A stretch of DNA of 64,000 nt. Source: Massilia antarctica (lineage in GTDB: Bacteria; Pseudomonadota; Gammaproteobacteria; Burkholderiales; Burkholderiaceae_D). The stretch's first letter is position 1, and each line of letters opens with the position of its first letter. The notes under the pieces were generated by a model, which saw only the letters and a list, made by a program, of their open reading frames with translations, had not been told where the DNA came from and searched no databases. A program made the position numbers and the translations under genes. The stretch spans positions 4,030,001-4,094,000 of the forward strand of contig NZ_CP065053.1 in assembly GCF_015689335.1 (NCBI RefSeq), in the 5' to 3' direction. Shown in pieces: positions 36,478 to 44,396 of this stretch.

Positions 36478-36942
36478 CTATTTGGCTTTTTTCGCCTTGG
36501 CGAACACCGGACCCCACAGCGGATGGCCGCTTTCGCCCGGCGCCAGCGCGAACGCGGGATCGAGCTTGAAGGCTTTGTCGAAGTGCTGGCGGCACGGGAC
36601 CGGGCGCGAGGTCACGCAGTAGCTGAACGCGATGTACTTGTGCGCGGCAACCTGGTTGGCCTTGGAGCCGGCGCTGATGTCGGCCGCGCTGAGACGCTTG
36701 ATGGCCTCGTTGTACGCGCCCTGGTTATACAGTTCGATGCCTTCGTTCAGCGCCACCTGGTCGGCGCTGGCGGCCGGCGCCGATGGCACCACCGGCGGCG
36801 GCGGACGTGGCGTGGGCGGGCGCGGCGCCGGCGGGCGCGGCGTTGCCGCGCTCGTCTTGGCAGGCGGATCGGTGGCGCAGCCGGACAGCGCGAGGCCGCC
36901 GGCCAGCATGGCGAAAATCAGAAAGTGTCGGGTTCGGTTCAT
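36478..36942 (-). CDS. tssQ: TssQ-type T6SS-associated lipoprotein
   Basis: 154 residues: a signal peptide ending in the lipobox LSGCA makes it an outer- or inner-membrane lipoprotein. A proline-rich linker (PRPPAPRPPTPRPPPP) leads to a TPR-like domain (ALNEGIELYNQGAYNEAIKR, then QHFDKAFKLDPAF). This layout, and the neighbouring kinase/phosphatase/TagH-like genes, match the family I recall as TssQ, a small lipoprotein linked to type VI secretion in betaproteobacteria. It is the last gene of the four-gene minus-strand run, 18 bases beyond the kinase gene. Confidence 0.75.
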   Translation of the reverse strand: MNRTRHFLIFAMLAGGLALSGCATDPPAKTSAATPRPPAPRPPTPRPPPPVVPSAPAASADQVALNEGIELYNQGAYNEAIKRLSAADISAGSKANQVAAHKYIAFSYCVTSRPVPCRQHFDKAFKLDPAFALAPGESGHPLWGPVFAKAKKAK

Positions 36943-36960
36943 GCCTCGATCTTAATGCGT

Positions 36961-38643
36961 TTATTTGGGCTGCGCTGTGAAATCATGTTCAATCGTGTGT
37001 GACTTGTTTTTGCTGGCGTCGATACTCAACAGGAAATCCTGGAAACCGGGATTGGCGATCCGGATCTTGTGTTTTCCGGCCGGCAAGGTCAGCTTTTTCA
37101 GGGGCGGCGTGACACCCGCCTCCTTGCCGTCGACATAGATCGTGCCCCATGGCTTGATCGACAATTTATAGTTGAACGTTTCGGGCGCCGCATCGGCGGC
37201 CGGGTCGGCCAGCACATCGGCGGCGGCGACAGCCTCGGCCGGCGCGGGGACGGCCGCGCTCGCGTTGTCGGCGGCCACCGGCGCCTCGGCCGGGGTGGCA
37301 ACGGCTGCCACCGGTGTTTGGGCCGCTGGCGGCGGCAGGGCGGAAGCGTCGGCCACCGCAGGCGGCTGCTGGGGCGGCGCGACCATGATCGTATCGGACG
37401 GCTTGGACAGCAGCGAATACAGGCCGACCGCGATCGCGGCCACCATCACCACGCCCGAGGCGGCAATCCCGGTCCAGGGCGGCAAGCCCTTGCGGGCCGG
37501 CTTGGCCGGTTTGACCGGTTTTTCGGCCGTCTCCGGTTTCGGACGGCGCGAGGAGCGTGCCTGTCCATCCGGACGGGGCGCGCCGCTGGCTGGCTTGGAC
37601 AGGTTCGGCTTGACCGGACCGGTGGCGGGCGATTGCTGGGCGGCAGCGGCCGGCGCGGCAGCGGCGGCGCCGGCCGCGGCATCGGGCAGGCGGTCGAGCG
37701 TGGCAAAGCGCTGGGCCGGGCCGGTAGGGCGGGCGCGCGGCGCTTCGCCGCCGGCTTCGATGCCGAGCAGGTCGCGGAAGGCGTCGATGGTCTGCGGACG
37801 GTCCTGGGCCAGCACGGCCAAGCCTTTGTCGATGGCCGCCAGGAATTCCTGGCTGTAGCCGGGCAGGCCGCGTTCGGCCAGCGGCTTGACCGGATCGCGC
37901 ACCATGCGCGCGATCGAGGTCGCGGGCGGTTCCTTGACGATGGCAAAAAACATCACCGCGGCCAACGCGTAAATGTCGGTGTACGGTCCCTGGTCGAGCG
38001 AGGCGTCGCCGGCGTACTGTTCCACCGGCGCGTAGCCGGGTTTCAGGATCACGGTCAGGCCGCGCGTGCGGTCGCCGATGATCTGGCGCGCCGAGCCGAA
38101 GTCGAGCAGCACGGCGTCGCCGCTTTCCTGCACGATGATGTTATCCGGCGACACGTCGCGGTGCAGGATCTTCATGGTGTACAGCATCTCGAGGGCGTCG
38201 AGAATCTGCTTCATCACCTTCTTGCACCACACTTCGGTCACCAGTTCCGGACTCTGGGTGACGATATCCTTGATGGTGCGGCCATCGTAATACTGCATGG
38301 CCGTGTAGGCGGTGCGGTTCTGTTCCCAGAAACGGTGGACCTTGACCAGCGACGGGTGGTCGAACTGGGCCAGGAAGCGCGCTTCGTTGATGAAGCTTTT
38401 CAGCCCCACGTTGAAGGTTTCCTGGTGCCGTTCGGCGCGCACCATGATGCTGTGGTCGCTGGCGCGCGTGGCCAGCACACCAGGCATGTATTCTTTCAGG
38501 GCCACGCTGCGCTGCAGCGAATGGTCGAATGCCATGTAGACGATGCCGAAGCCGCCTTCACCGAGCACGCCGGTGATTTCGAAGTCGGCCAGCCTGGTGC
38601 CGATCGGCAGGCAGTTTTCGGAGCCGGGGGCGTGGGCGTTCAT
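36961..38643 (-). CDS. Membrane Ser/Thr protein kinase with PEGA domain
   Basis: 560 residues, start ATG 38643 overlapping the phosphatase stop as ATGA. Kinase domain about 15-295: glycine loop LGEGGFGIVY, catalytic K50 (VALKEY), HRDVSPDN (D163) and DFG (181-183). A 90-residue Ala/Pro linker precedes one membrane segment (about 391-413), followed by an Ala/Pro-rich periplasmic region and a PEGA domain (NYKLSIKPWGTIYVDGKEAG, then LTLPAGKHKIRIANPGF). The partner phosphatase is upstream and TagH-like/TssQ genes flank, so it is probably the PpkA-type kinase that controls type VI secretion. Confidence 0.87.
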   Translation of the reverse strand: MNAHAPGSENCLPIGTRLADFEITGVLGEGGFGIVYMAFDHSLQRSVALKEYMPGVLATRASDHSIMVRAERHQETFNVGLKSFINEARFLAQFDHPSLVKVHRFWEQNRTAYTAMQYYDGRTIKDIVTQSPELVTEVWCKKVMKQILDALEMLYTMKILHRDVSPDNIIVQESGDAVLLDFGSARQIIGDRTRGLTVILKPGYAPVEQYAGDASLDQGPYTDIYALAAVMFFAIVKEPPATSIARMVRDPVKPLAERGLPGYSQEFLAAIDKGLAVLAQDRPQTIDAFRDLLGIEAGGEAPRARPTGPAQRFATLDRLPDAAAGAAAAAPAAAAQQSPATGPVKPNLSKPASGAPRPDGQARSSRRPKPETAEKPVKPAKPARKGLPPWTGIAASGVVMVAAIAVGLYSLLSKPSDTIMVAPPQQPPAVADASALPPPAAQTPVAAVATPAEAPVAADNASAAVPAPAEAVAAADVLADPAADAAPETFNYKLSIKPWGTIYVDGKEAGVTPPLKKLTLPAGKHKIRIANPGFQDFLLSIDASKNKSHTIEHDFTAQPK

Positions 38644-39413
38644 ACGACCTCTCTCTCGACGCGGATGGCGTACGCGGAGAAATTGTCGCGTACTCTGTCG
38701 CTGCCTTCCAGGGCCGCCTCGGCCAGCGCGCACATGGCGGTCAGCCATTGCTCGCTATTGCCCGCTTCGGCCAGGGTGCGTTCCATCTCGTCTTCGTGCA
38801 CCCATTCCCACAGGCCGTCGCTGCACACCAGCAAGGCGTCGCCGTCGAGCAGCTGGACCGGGCCATCGCCGAGCGCGACCGGGGTTTCGCCTTCGGCGCC
38901 GACGGCGGCGAACAGGATGTTGCGCTGGGGATGGATGCGCAGCTGGTCGGCGCGCGCATAGCCGGCGTCGATCAGTTGCTGGGTCAGGCTATGGTCGCGC
39001 GTGGCGCTGACCAGCTTTGTGTCGCGGAACAGGTAGATGCGGGTATCGCCCAGATGCGCCCATAAAGCATGGGCATTGGCCTGGTCCACCAGCAGGGCGG
39101 CCACGGTGGCGCTCATGTCATGATTTTCGGCATGAATCTGTTTGTTTTTCGCCACACTTGCGATGGCGTGGGCCGTGTAGGACAGCAAAGCATGGGCCCC
39201 GAAGGCGGGAACCGAGGCAAATTTTTCCAGCATCGACTCGACCACGATCTTCGCGGCCACCTCGCCGCCCTCGTGTCCGCCGGCGCCGTCGGCGATGATG
39301 AAGCAGGAAATATCGCCGTGCTGGGCTTCGCCGACAGCGTCCTGATTGCTGGCGCGCATGCCGATTTCACTGATGCGTGTCCAGGCCAGGCGGATCGGGT
39401 TGCGCTCAACCAT
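38640..39413 (-). CDS. PP2C-family Ser/Thr protein phosphatase (PppA-like)
   Basis: 257 residues with the PP2C metal-site motifs in order: SEIGMRASNQDAVG (first Asp), CFIIADGAGGHEGG (second Asp/Gly), LWAHLGDTRIYLF, TRDHSL and LVCSDGLWEWV (metal-binding Asp). It removes phosphates from Ser/Thr of target proteins in the cytoplasm and should counteract the kinase encoded immediately downstream (4-base overlap) in the same run. It starts 8 bases before the end of the TagH-like gene. Bacterial PppA/PpkA pairs regulate type VI secretion post-translationally. Confidence 0.9.
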   Translation of the reverse strand: MVERNPIRLAWTRISEIGMRASNQDAVGEAQHGDISCFIIADGAGGHEGGEVAAKIVVESMLEKFASVPAFGAHALLSYTAHAIASVAKNKQIHAENHDMSATVAALLVDQANAHALWAHLGDTRIYLFRDTKLVSATRDHSLTQQLIDAGYARADQLRIHPQRNILFAAVGAEGETPVALGDGPVQLLDGDALLVCSDGLWEWVHEDEMERTLAEAGNSEQWLTAMCALAEAALEGSDRVRDNFSAYAIRVEREVV

Positions 39414-40038
39414 TGCTGGTGCCGGCGGCGTTCGAGCGCTCGACTTCCTTCTCGTACGCGGCCAGGAAAGCGGGACCGAAGATGGTCTTGAACTGGTCTT
39501 TCGCTTCCGCTTCGGCCGTGTGGTAAGCCTGCTTGTAGTTCTTCCAGCTCTCGGCCTGGCGGCGCGAGGGAATCAGGGTGCCCATCATGCCGCCGCCCGA
39601 CACTTCGGTCTCGAACAGTTCCGGCTTCAGGCGTGCCAGCATGGCGCCCATGCTGGCACGGGTGCCGGCGGCCACGCCTTTCTGATGGCTGCGCAAGTCT
39701 TGATAAGCATCCTCGATCGACTCGAGCGGCTCCATGAAACCGGGCATTTTCTTGCGCAGCATCTGGGTCAGCACGGTCTGGCTGTCCGGGAAAAACTTGA
39801 GCGGATTATTGTTGCGCATCACCACCATCGTGACATCGGCCTTGACCTCTTGCTTGACCAGGGAGCGCAGGGCCAGCAGATCGATGGTGCCTTGCAGCGA
39901 GCTGGCCAGCAGCTTGCCCATCAGCTCCATCAACTCCGGGGTCAGGCCGGAACCGAGCGCATCGGCGGGAATGCCGGCGCCACGCAGGAAGGCCTGCTTC
40001 AGTGTTTCAATGTCATCAAGCACGACGTTAGTATTCAT
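39406..40038 (-). CDS. T6SS TagH/Fha-type C-terminal domain protein lacking an FHA domain
   Basis: 210 residues resembling the C-terminal half of TagH/Fha1: LKQAFLRGAGIPADAL, then LMELMGKLLASSLQGTIDLL, RNNNPLKFFPDSQTVLTQML, YQDLRSHQKGVAAG and FGPAFLAAYEKEVE. TagH normally carries an N-terminal FHA domain that reads phosphothreonine; this gene codes only the C-terminal part, and I see no FHA code upstream (386-base gap). It is therefore either a truncated copy or a natural FHA-less form. It leads the kinase/phosphatase/TssQ run and should act on the type VI apparatus. Confidence 0.78.
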   Translation of the reverse strand: MNTNVVLDDIETLKQAFLRGAGIPADALGSGLTPELMELMGKLLASSLQGTIDLLALRSLVKQEVKADVTMVVMRNNNPLKFFPDSQTVLTQMLRKKMPGFMEPLESIEDAYQDLRSHQKGVAAGTRASMGAMLARLKPELFETEVSGGGMMGTLIPSRRQAESWKNYKQAYHTAEAEAKDQFKTIFGPAFLAAYEKEVERSNAAGTSNG

Positions 40039-40424
40039 GAGTGCGGGGCCGCGGGGTAGCGTCGATGTTTATCTCAAGCAATCATGCCAGATTTAACGAT
40101 TAAGCGCATCAATCGGATGAACCTAATTTACGCATTTTGCCTCATGACAACGCAATTTGCCGTATCTTCTGACATGAACGCCGGTCTGGGTGCTCATGCG
40201 ACGGGCCTGCTGCTCATTTGTTCATCATTTGCTGGGCAACAGGACGCGCGACACGTTTAGTGTAGCTGCATAAGTGCGTCACCGCAAAGCCCGGCTCATC
40301 CGTTGTGCAACAGCATGCCGTACGGCATCGCTTTGGCAATGGCCTTGGCCGGGGCCTTGGCGAGGGCAATGACCATGGCCTTGCTCTTGGTCATTGCCCT
40401 GGCATCGCCCGCGCATGGCTTGCC
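40039..40424. other. Intergenic spacer with a strong hairpin
   Basis: 386 bases. A 13-bp perfect stem lies at 40363-40375 and 40388-40400 (AGGGCAATGACCA against TGGTCATTGCCCT), 25 bases past the dbpA stop on the minus strand, without a T-tail there. The GGCCTTGGC-type segments before it (40331-40360) are low-complexity. A short plus-strand frame (40303-40551) is judged spurious because it runs inside dbpA antisense. Confidence 0.6.
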
Positions 40425-41834
40425 TCAGGCGTCGATAAAGCGCATCTTGAAGCTGCGGCCCTTGATGTTGCCGAAGTCGCGCCCGAGCTTGTTGCCAAGG
40501 TTGAGGCGCTGGAAGGCTTGCTCGGCCACGTGGCGGTCGAGCGCCACATAGGTCATGAATTCGAACACATTGATCTTGCCGACCTGTTCCTTGGTCAGCC
40601 CGGCGTCGCCGGTCAGCGCGCCCAGCAGGTCGCCTGGGCGCAGCTTGTCCTTCTTGCCGCCCATGATGACCAGGGTCACCATCGGCGCCGGCGCCGCCGC
40701 TTCGCCATCGTCGGCCAGTTCCGCCAGCGGATGCCAGCTGACCGGCGCGTGCTGGTATTGCTCGATCAGCTTGACCCATTTCTTTTCGTTCGGCGCGCAC
40801 AAGGTCAGGGCCAGGCCCGATTCGCCGGCGCGGCCGGTGCGGCCCACACGGTGGATGTGCACTTCGGTATCTTTCGACACGTCGGCATTGATCACCGCGC
40901 CCAGGTTGGCGATGTCGAGGCCGCGCGCGGCCACGTCGGTGGCCACCAGCACCGAGCAACTGCGGTTGGAAAACAACACCAGGATCTCGTCGCGCTCGCG
41001 TTGTTCCAGTTCGCCGTACAGCGCCAGCGCCGAAAAGCCCTGGGCGCGCAATTCGTCGGCCAGTTCGCGGCAATGGACCTTGGTGTTGCAGAACGCCAGC
41101 GCCGAGACCGGCTTGAAGTGCTTCAGCAGGCGGCCCACGGCCTGGTCGCGGTTGTCGAAGCCGACTTCATAGAAGCGCTGCTCGATCTGGTCGCCGCTGT
41201 GCTGGGCTTCGACCACCACTTCCACCGGGTTCCTCAGGAACGATTCGGTGGCGCGCCGGATATCGTCCGGATAGGTCGCCGAAAACAGCAGGGTCTGGCG
41301 GCGCGACGGGCAGGCGCTGACGATGCCGGCGATCTCGTCGTAGAAACCCATGTCGGTCATGCGGTCCGCTTCGTCCAGCACCAGGGTCTGCACCTTCGAC
41401 AGGTCGATGCTGCCGCGGCCCAGGTGATCGCGGATGCGGCCCGGTGTGCCGACCACGATGTGGGCGCCGTGTTCGAGCGAGGCGATCTGCGGGCGCATGG
41501 GCGCACCGCCGGTCAGGGTGAGCACCTTGATATTGCCTTCGCCGCGCGCCAGGCGGCGCAGTTCGTTGGCCACCTGGTCGGCCAGCTCGCGCGTCGGGCA
41601 CAGCACCAGGCCCTGCACCGCAAACCAGGCGGGATTCAACTTGTGCAGGATGCCGATGCCGAAGGCGGCGGTCTTGCCGCTGCCGGTCTTGGCCTGGGCG
41701 ATCAGGTCGCGCCCGTCGAGCACGTGCGGCAGGCTCTTGGTCTGGATATCGGTCATCTCGCGATAGCCGAGCGAGTCCAGGTTGGCCAGGAAGGTGGCGG
41801 TGAGCGGCAGGGTGGCGAAGGCGTTTGGATTCAT
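40425..41834 (-). CDS. dbpA: ATP-dependent RNA helicase DbpA
   Basis: DbpA remodels 23S rRNA during large-subunit assembly. The 469-residue protein (start ATG 41834, MNPNAFATLPL) shows DEAD-box motifs in order: Q motif, AKTGSGKTAAFG, PTRELADQ, TPGRIRDH, LVLDEADRMTDM (DEAD), FSATYP, ATDVAARGLDI, HRVGRTGRAG. The C-terminal 75 residues form the DbpA RNA-binding domain (KLRPGDLLGALTGDAGLTKEQ) that recognises hairpin 92. A TTG 15 bases upstream is possible but has a poorer ribosome site. Confidence 0.95.
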   Translation of the reverse strand: MNPNAFATLPLTATFLANLDSLGYREMTDIQTKSLPHVLDGRDLIAQAKTGSGKTAAFGIGILHKLNPAWFAVQGLVLCPTRELADQVANELRRLARGEGNIKVLTLTGGAPMRPQIASLEHGAHIVVGTPGRIRDHLGRGSIDLSKVQTLVLDEADRMTDMGFYDEIAGIVSACPSRRQTLLFSATYPDDIRRATESFLRNPVEVVVEAQHSGDQIEQRFYEVGFDNRDQAVGRLLKHFKPVSALAFCNTKVHCRELADELRAQGFSALALYGELEQRERDEILVLFSNRSCSVLVATDVAARGLDIANLGAVINADVSKDTEVHIHRVGRTGRAGESGLALTLCAPNEKKWVKLIEQYQHAPVSWHPLAELADDGEAAAPAPMVTLVIMGGKKDKLRPGDLLGALTGDAGLTKEQVGKINVFEFMTYVALDRHVAEQAFQRLNLGNKLGRDFGNIKGRSFKMRFIDA

Positions 41835-41927
41835 GTGGTGCTCGGGCAAAAGGGGAGGTCCTCAGTCTAACAGGCGACCGGAGATGGATGAACTGCGATG
41901 GCGCGGCTGGGCGGGCGCGCCGGGGAA

Positions 41928-42161
41928 TTACGCGGCAGCCCAGTTGGGCAGGCCGGTCAGGTCGGTATTGTCGTCGCGCCGCCACACCGGCAAGCCGCTG
42001 GCATCGGTTTCGTCGAGCAGTTCGAGCTGTTGCTGGCGGAGGGCGGCTTTGCGCTGGCGCGGCACGGTGGTGCGGCGCGCTTCGGCTGGGGGATGGACGA
42101 GCGGCGCAGCCGCGCCGAACCCCGGCAGATCGAAGGTCGCGTTATCTTTTTTGTCTCTCAT
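41928..42161 (-). CDS. Small conserved-looking protein of unknown function
   Basis: 77 residues from ATG 42161. The charged N-terminus MRDKKDNATFDLPGFG is followed by a basic helix (RRTTVPRQRKAALRQQQLEL) and ends DNTDLTGLPNWAAA. I have the impression of similar small proteins in related species ending 'GLPVWRRD...DLTGLP', which is why it is listed, but no function is known. Good codon pattern and an isolated position between dbpA and the initiator tRNA support it moderately. Confidence 0.5.
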   Translation of the reverse strand: MRDKKDNATFDLPGFGAAAPLVHPPAEARRTTVPRQRKAALRQQQLELLDETDASGLPVWRRDDNTDLTGLPNWAAA

Positions 42162-42204
42162 GGGAAGCGCGGTGGACTGGCTTGAAGGCAGCTAGTCCCT
42201 TTCT

Positions 42205-42239
42205 AAAAACAAAAGCCCGGCTGTGTGAAGAGTCGGGCT
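42205..42239 (-). terminator. Terminator of the initiator tRNA gene
   Basis: On the minus strand: AGCCCG stem (42234-42239 with 42214-42219), then a T-rich tail (TTTTGTTTTT), 17 bases after the tRNA. Confidence 0.8.
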
Positions 42240-42255
42240 CAGTTCAAAATGTGTT

Positions 42256-42332
42256 TGGTTGCGGGGACAGGATTTGAACCTGTGACCTTCGGGTTATGAG
42301 CCCGACGAGCTGCCAGACTGCTCCACCCCGCG
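42256..42332 (-). tRNA. Initiator tRNA-fMet (anticodon CAT)
   Basis: 77 nt with CCA. Starts CGCGGGG with an unpaired C1-A72, the initiator hallmark, and has three G-C pairs (GGG/CCC) in the anticodon stem CGGGCTCATAACCCG. D-arm and T-arm (AGGTTCAAATCCT) are standard. Confidence 0.97.
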
Positions 42333-42385
42333 TCTGAGCGGCGAATTGTACAGGGGTTTCGCCGCAAGTGCAAATGATCGCCTCG

Positions 42386-43162
42386 TCAGCGCAAACCGTA
42401 GCGTTCGCGCAGCGCTTGCAGAGTGCCGTTTTTCTCCAGCCGCGCGATGGCGGCGTTCACGCGCGCCAGGTCGTCCTGCGTGGTGCTGGCGCGGCTGAGC
42501 ATCAGGTGCACCGGCGCCTGATGCACGACAAACGGCAGCTGGCGCAGCACCAGCTTCTGGCGCTGCGCTTCGTACAGCACGGCGGCGCGGTCGCCCATGA
42601 TCAGCGGCGCGCGTCCGGCGCCCAGCATGCGCACGCCCTGCTCGAAGGTGCCGAAATCGAACAGGCGTCCACTGGCGCGCAGGCCAGGTGCGGCGTGCGC
42701 GAAGTCGGTCCCGTACCAGCCCACGCGCGGCACCAGCACGGCGCTCTCGCCACGCGCCAGCGCCGCCATGCCGCCGATGGCGGCGTAGCGCGCATAGTCG
42801 CGCGCCAGCACGAACAGCGCCACCGTCTCGTTGCGGTAGGCGTCGGAAAAGCGCGCGAAACGGCGCCGCTCGGGTGTGTCGGTGGCGGCCAGCATCAGGT
42901 TGAAGTCGCCGCGCTCGAACAGCAGCATGCGCCGCACCGTCGGCAGCGGCGGCGCCGTCACCAGGGTGCAGCCGGCTTCCTTGAGGATGGCCTTGGCCAT
43001 GTCCATATCGAGGCCGGTCTGGAGATTGTCTTCGTTGGTGAAGGAGTAGGGCGGCCATTCCTCGCTGACCATGTTCAGCGGCCGGCTGCAGGCGCGCGCC
43101 TGCGCGCTCGCGAGCAGGACGGCGGCGGCCAGCAACGCCGTTACAGTGCGCGCAGACGCCAT
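42386..43162 (-). CDS. Periplasmic solute-binding protein (PBP2-like)
   Basis: 258 residues (ATG 43162); signal peptide ALLAAAVLLASAQARA, then SRPLNMVSEEWPPYSFTNED, the common opening of amino-acid type binding proteins. Further signature pieces: GLDMDMAKAILKEAG, MLLFERGDFNLMLAATD, and a C-terminal LARVNAAIARLEKNG. No transport permease is nearby. Its start overlaps the end of the upstream methyltransferase gene by 22 bases, so they are probably read together. Ligand unknown; like the gene at 13716 it may be an orphan sensor. Confidence 0.82.
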   Translation of the reverse strand: MASARTVTALLAAAVLLASAQARACSRPLNMVSEEWPPYSFTNEDNLQTGLDMDMAKAILKEAGCTLVTAPPLPTVRRMLLFERGDFNLMLAATDTPERRRFARFSDAYRNETVALFVLARDYARYAAIGGMAALARGESAVLVPRVGWYGTDFAHAAPGLRASGRLFDFGTFEQGVRMLGAGRAPLIMGDRAAVLYEAQRQKLVLRQLPFVVHQAPVHLMLSRASTTQDDLARVNAAIARLEKNGTLQALRERYGLR

Positions 43163-44298
43163 AGCGATGTCAGTTCGGCGGCGCGCGCGGCGTGCAGCGG
43201 GTCGCTCGGATCGGCCGCGCGCGGATGGGTGGGACGCACGTCGTGGCGCTCGATCACTTGCAGGCCGCCGGCCGCGATCAGCGCCAGCAGCTGCTCGCGC
43301 GGGCGCAGGCCGAGGTGCTCGGCCAGGTCGGACAGGATCAGCCAACCCTCGCCGCCTTGTGCCAGGTGGGCCGCCAGGCCGTTCAAAAAGCCCTTGAGCA
43401 TGCGGCTGTCCGGATCGTAGACCGCGTATTCGATCGAGGAGCTCGGGCGCCCCGGCAACCAGGGCGGATTGCATACCACGAGGTTGGCGCGGCCCTCGGG
43501 GAACAGGTCGGCCTGGACCACCTCGACAGAGTCTGACACGCCGAGGCGCTGCAGGTTTTCGCGCGCGCAGGAGAGGGCGCGCGCATCCATGTCGGTGGCC
43601 ACCACCCTCCCCACGCCGCGCTGCGCCAGCAGGGCCGCCAGCACGCCGGTGCCGGTGCCGATATCGAAGGCCAGCGCGCAGGCGGGCGGCAGCGGCGCGT
43701 CGGCCACCAGCGCCACGTACTCGCCGCGGATCGGTGAAAACACGCCGTAGTGGGGGTGGATGCGCGCGCCCAGCGCGGCGATCTCGACCCCGTTCTTGCG
43801 CCACTCGTGGGCGCCGATCAGGCCAAGCAGTTCGCGCATCGATGCCACGAACGGTTCGTCGCCGCGGCCGTAGGCTTCGTTGCAGGCTTGCTTCACGTCC
43901 GGCGCGCGCCGCAGCGGCACGCTGTAGTCGGCCTCGAACGGCAGCAGCAGCATGGCCAGGGTGCGCGCGCGCTGCGACTGGGCCTGGCGGTGCAGGTGGA
44001 AGGCGTCGGCCGGCGAGGCGGGGACCTTGGGCGCCCTGGCGCGTCCGCCTTTATGGTCGGCGCGCCGCGCCAGCGCCTGCAGCAGCTGGCGCGCGTTGTG
44101 GAAGTCGCCGCGCCAGAGCAGGGCGGTGCCTTCGCAGGCGAGGCGGTAGGCCACGTCGGCGGGGGTTTTGTCGTCGGCGATGACGACTTTTTTCGGCGGC
44201 GGCATGCCGCTCTCGGAGCGCCAGCGCGCGGAACGCGGCTGGCCTTCTTCGGTCCAGTGGATGCGCGCCGGGGCGTCGGCAGTGTGTTCAGCTTGCAT
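43141..44298 (-). CDS. Class I SAM-dependent methyltransferase (small-domain type)
   Basis: 385 residues. The SAM site is in the C-terminal half: AFDIGTGTGVLAALLA (motif I) and VVATDMDARAL (motif II); the catalytic-site motif is VVCNPPWLPG, an N-P-P-W characteristic of enzymes that methylate amino nitrogen in nucleic acids or glutamine in release factors. The N-terminal part is rich in Arg and Ala and may bind nucleic acid. A likely role in RNA or protein N-methylation is inferred from NPPW; the substrate is not known. Confidence 0.82.
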   Translation of the reverse strand: MQAEHTADAPARIHWTEEGQPRSARWRSESGMPPPKKVVIADDKTPADVAYRLACEGTALLWRGDFHNARQLLQALARRADHKGGRARAPKVPASPADAFHLHRQAQSQRARTLAMLLLPFEADYSVPLRRAPDVKQACNEAYGRGDEPFVASMRELLGLIGAHEWRKNGVEIAALGARIHPHYGVFSPIRGEYVALVADAPLPPACALAFDIGTGTGVLAALLAQRGVGRVVATDMDARALSCARENLQRLGVSDSVEVVQADLFPEGRANLVVCNPPWLPGRPSSSIEYAVYDPDSRMLKGFLNGLAAHLAQGGEGWLILSDLAEHLGLRPREQLLALIAAGGLQVIERHDVRPTHPRAADPSDPLHAARAAELTSLWRLRAL

Positions 44299-44340
44299 GG
44301 GGGCGATCGGTCAGTGGTGCAAAAACGGGAAACGGCAAGC

Positions 44341-44360
44341 GCCCCGTGCGGGCACGGGGC
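44341..44360. terminator. GC-rich hairpin after the unknown sigma-28 gene
   Basis: A perfect GCCCCGTGC/GCACGGGGC stem with a two-base loop, 37 bases past the stop at 44397 on the minus strand. It lacks a T-tail, so its termination activity is uncertain. Confidence 0.45.
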
Positions 44361-44396
44361 GTCAGGATCACTATTATACGTGGGCCGCGCCCGAGC

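Noticed and set aside
40303..40551. Plus-strand frame MCNSMPYGIALAMALAGALA with an apparent hydrophobic start
   Set aside because: Most of it runs antisense to the dbpA 3' end; the hydrophobic look comes from low-complexity GGCCTTGGC repeats. No ribosome site.
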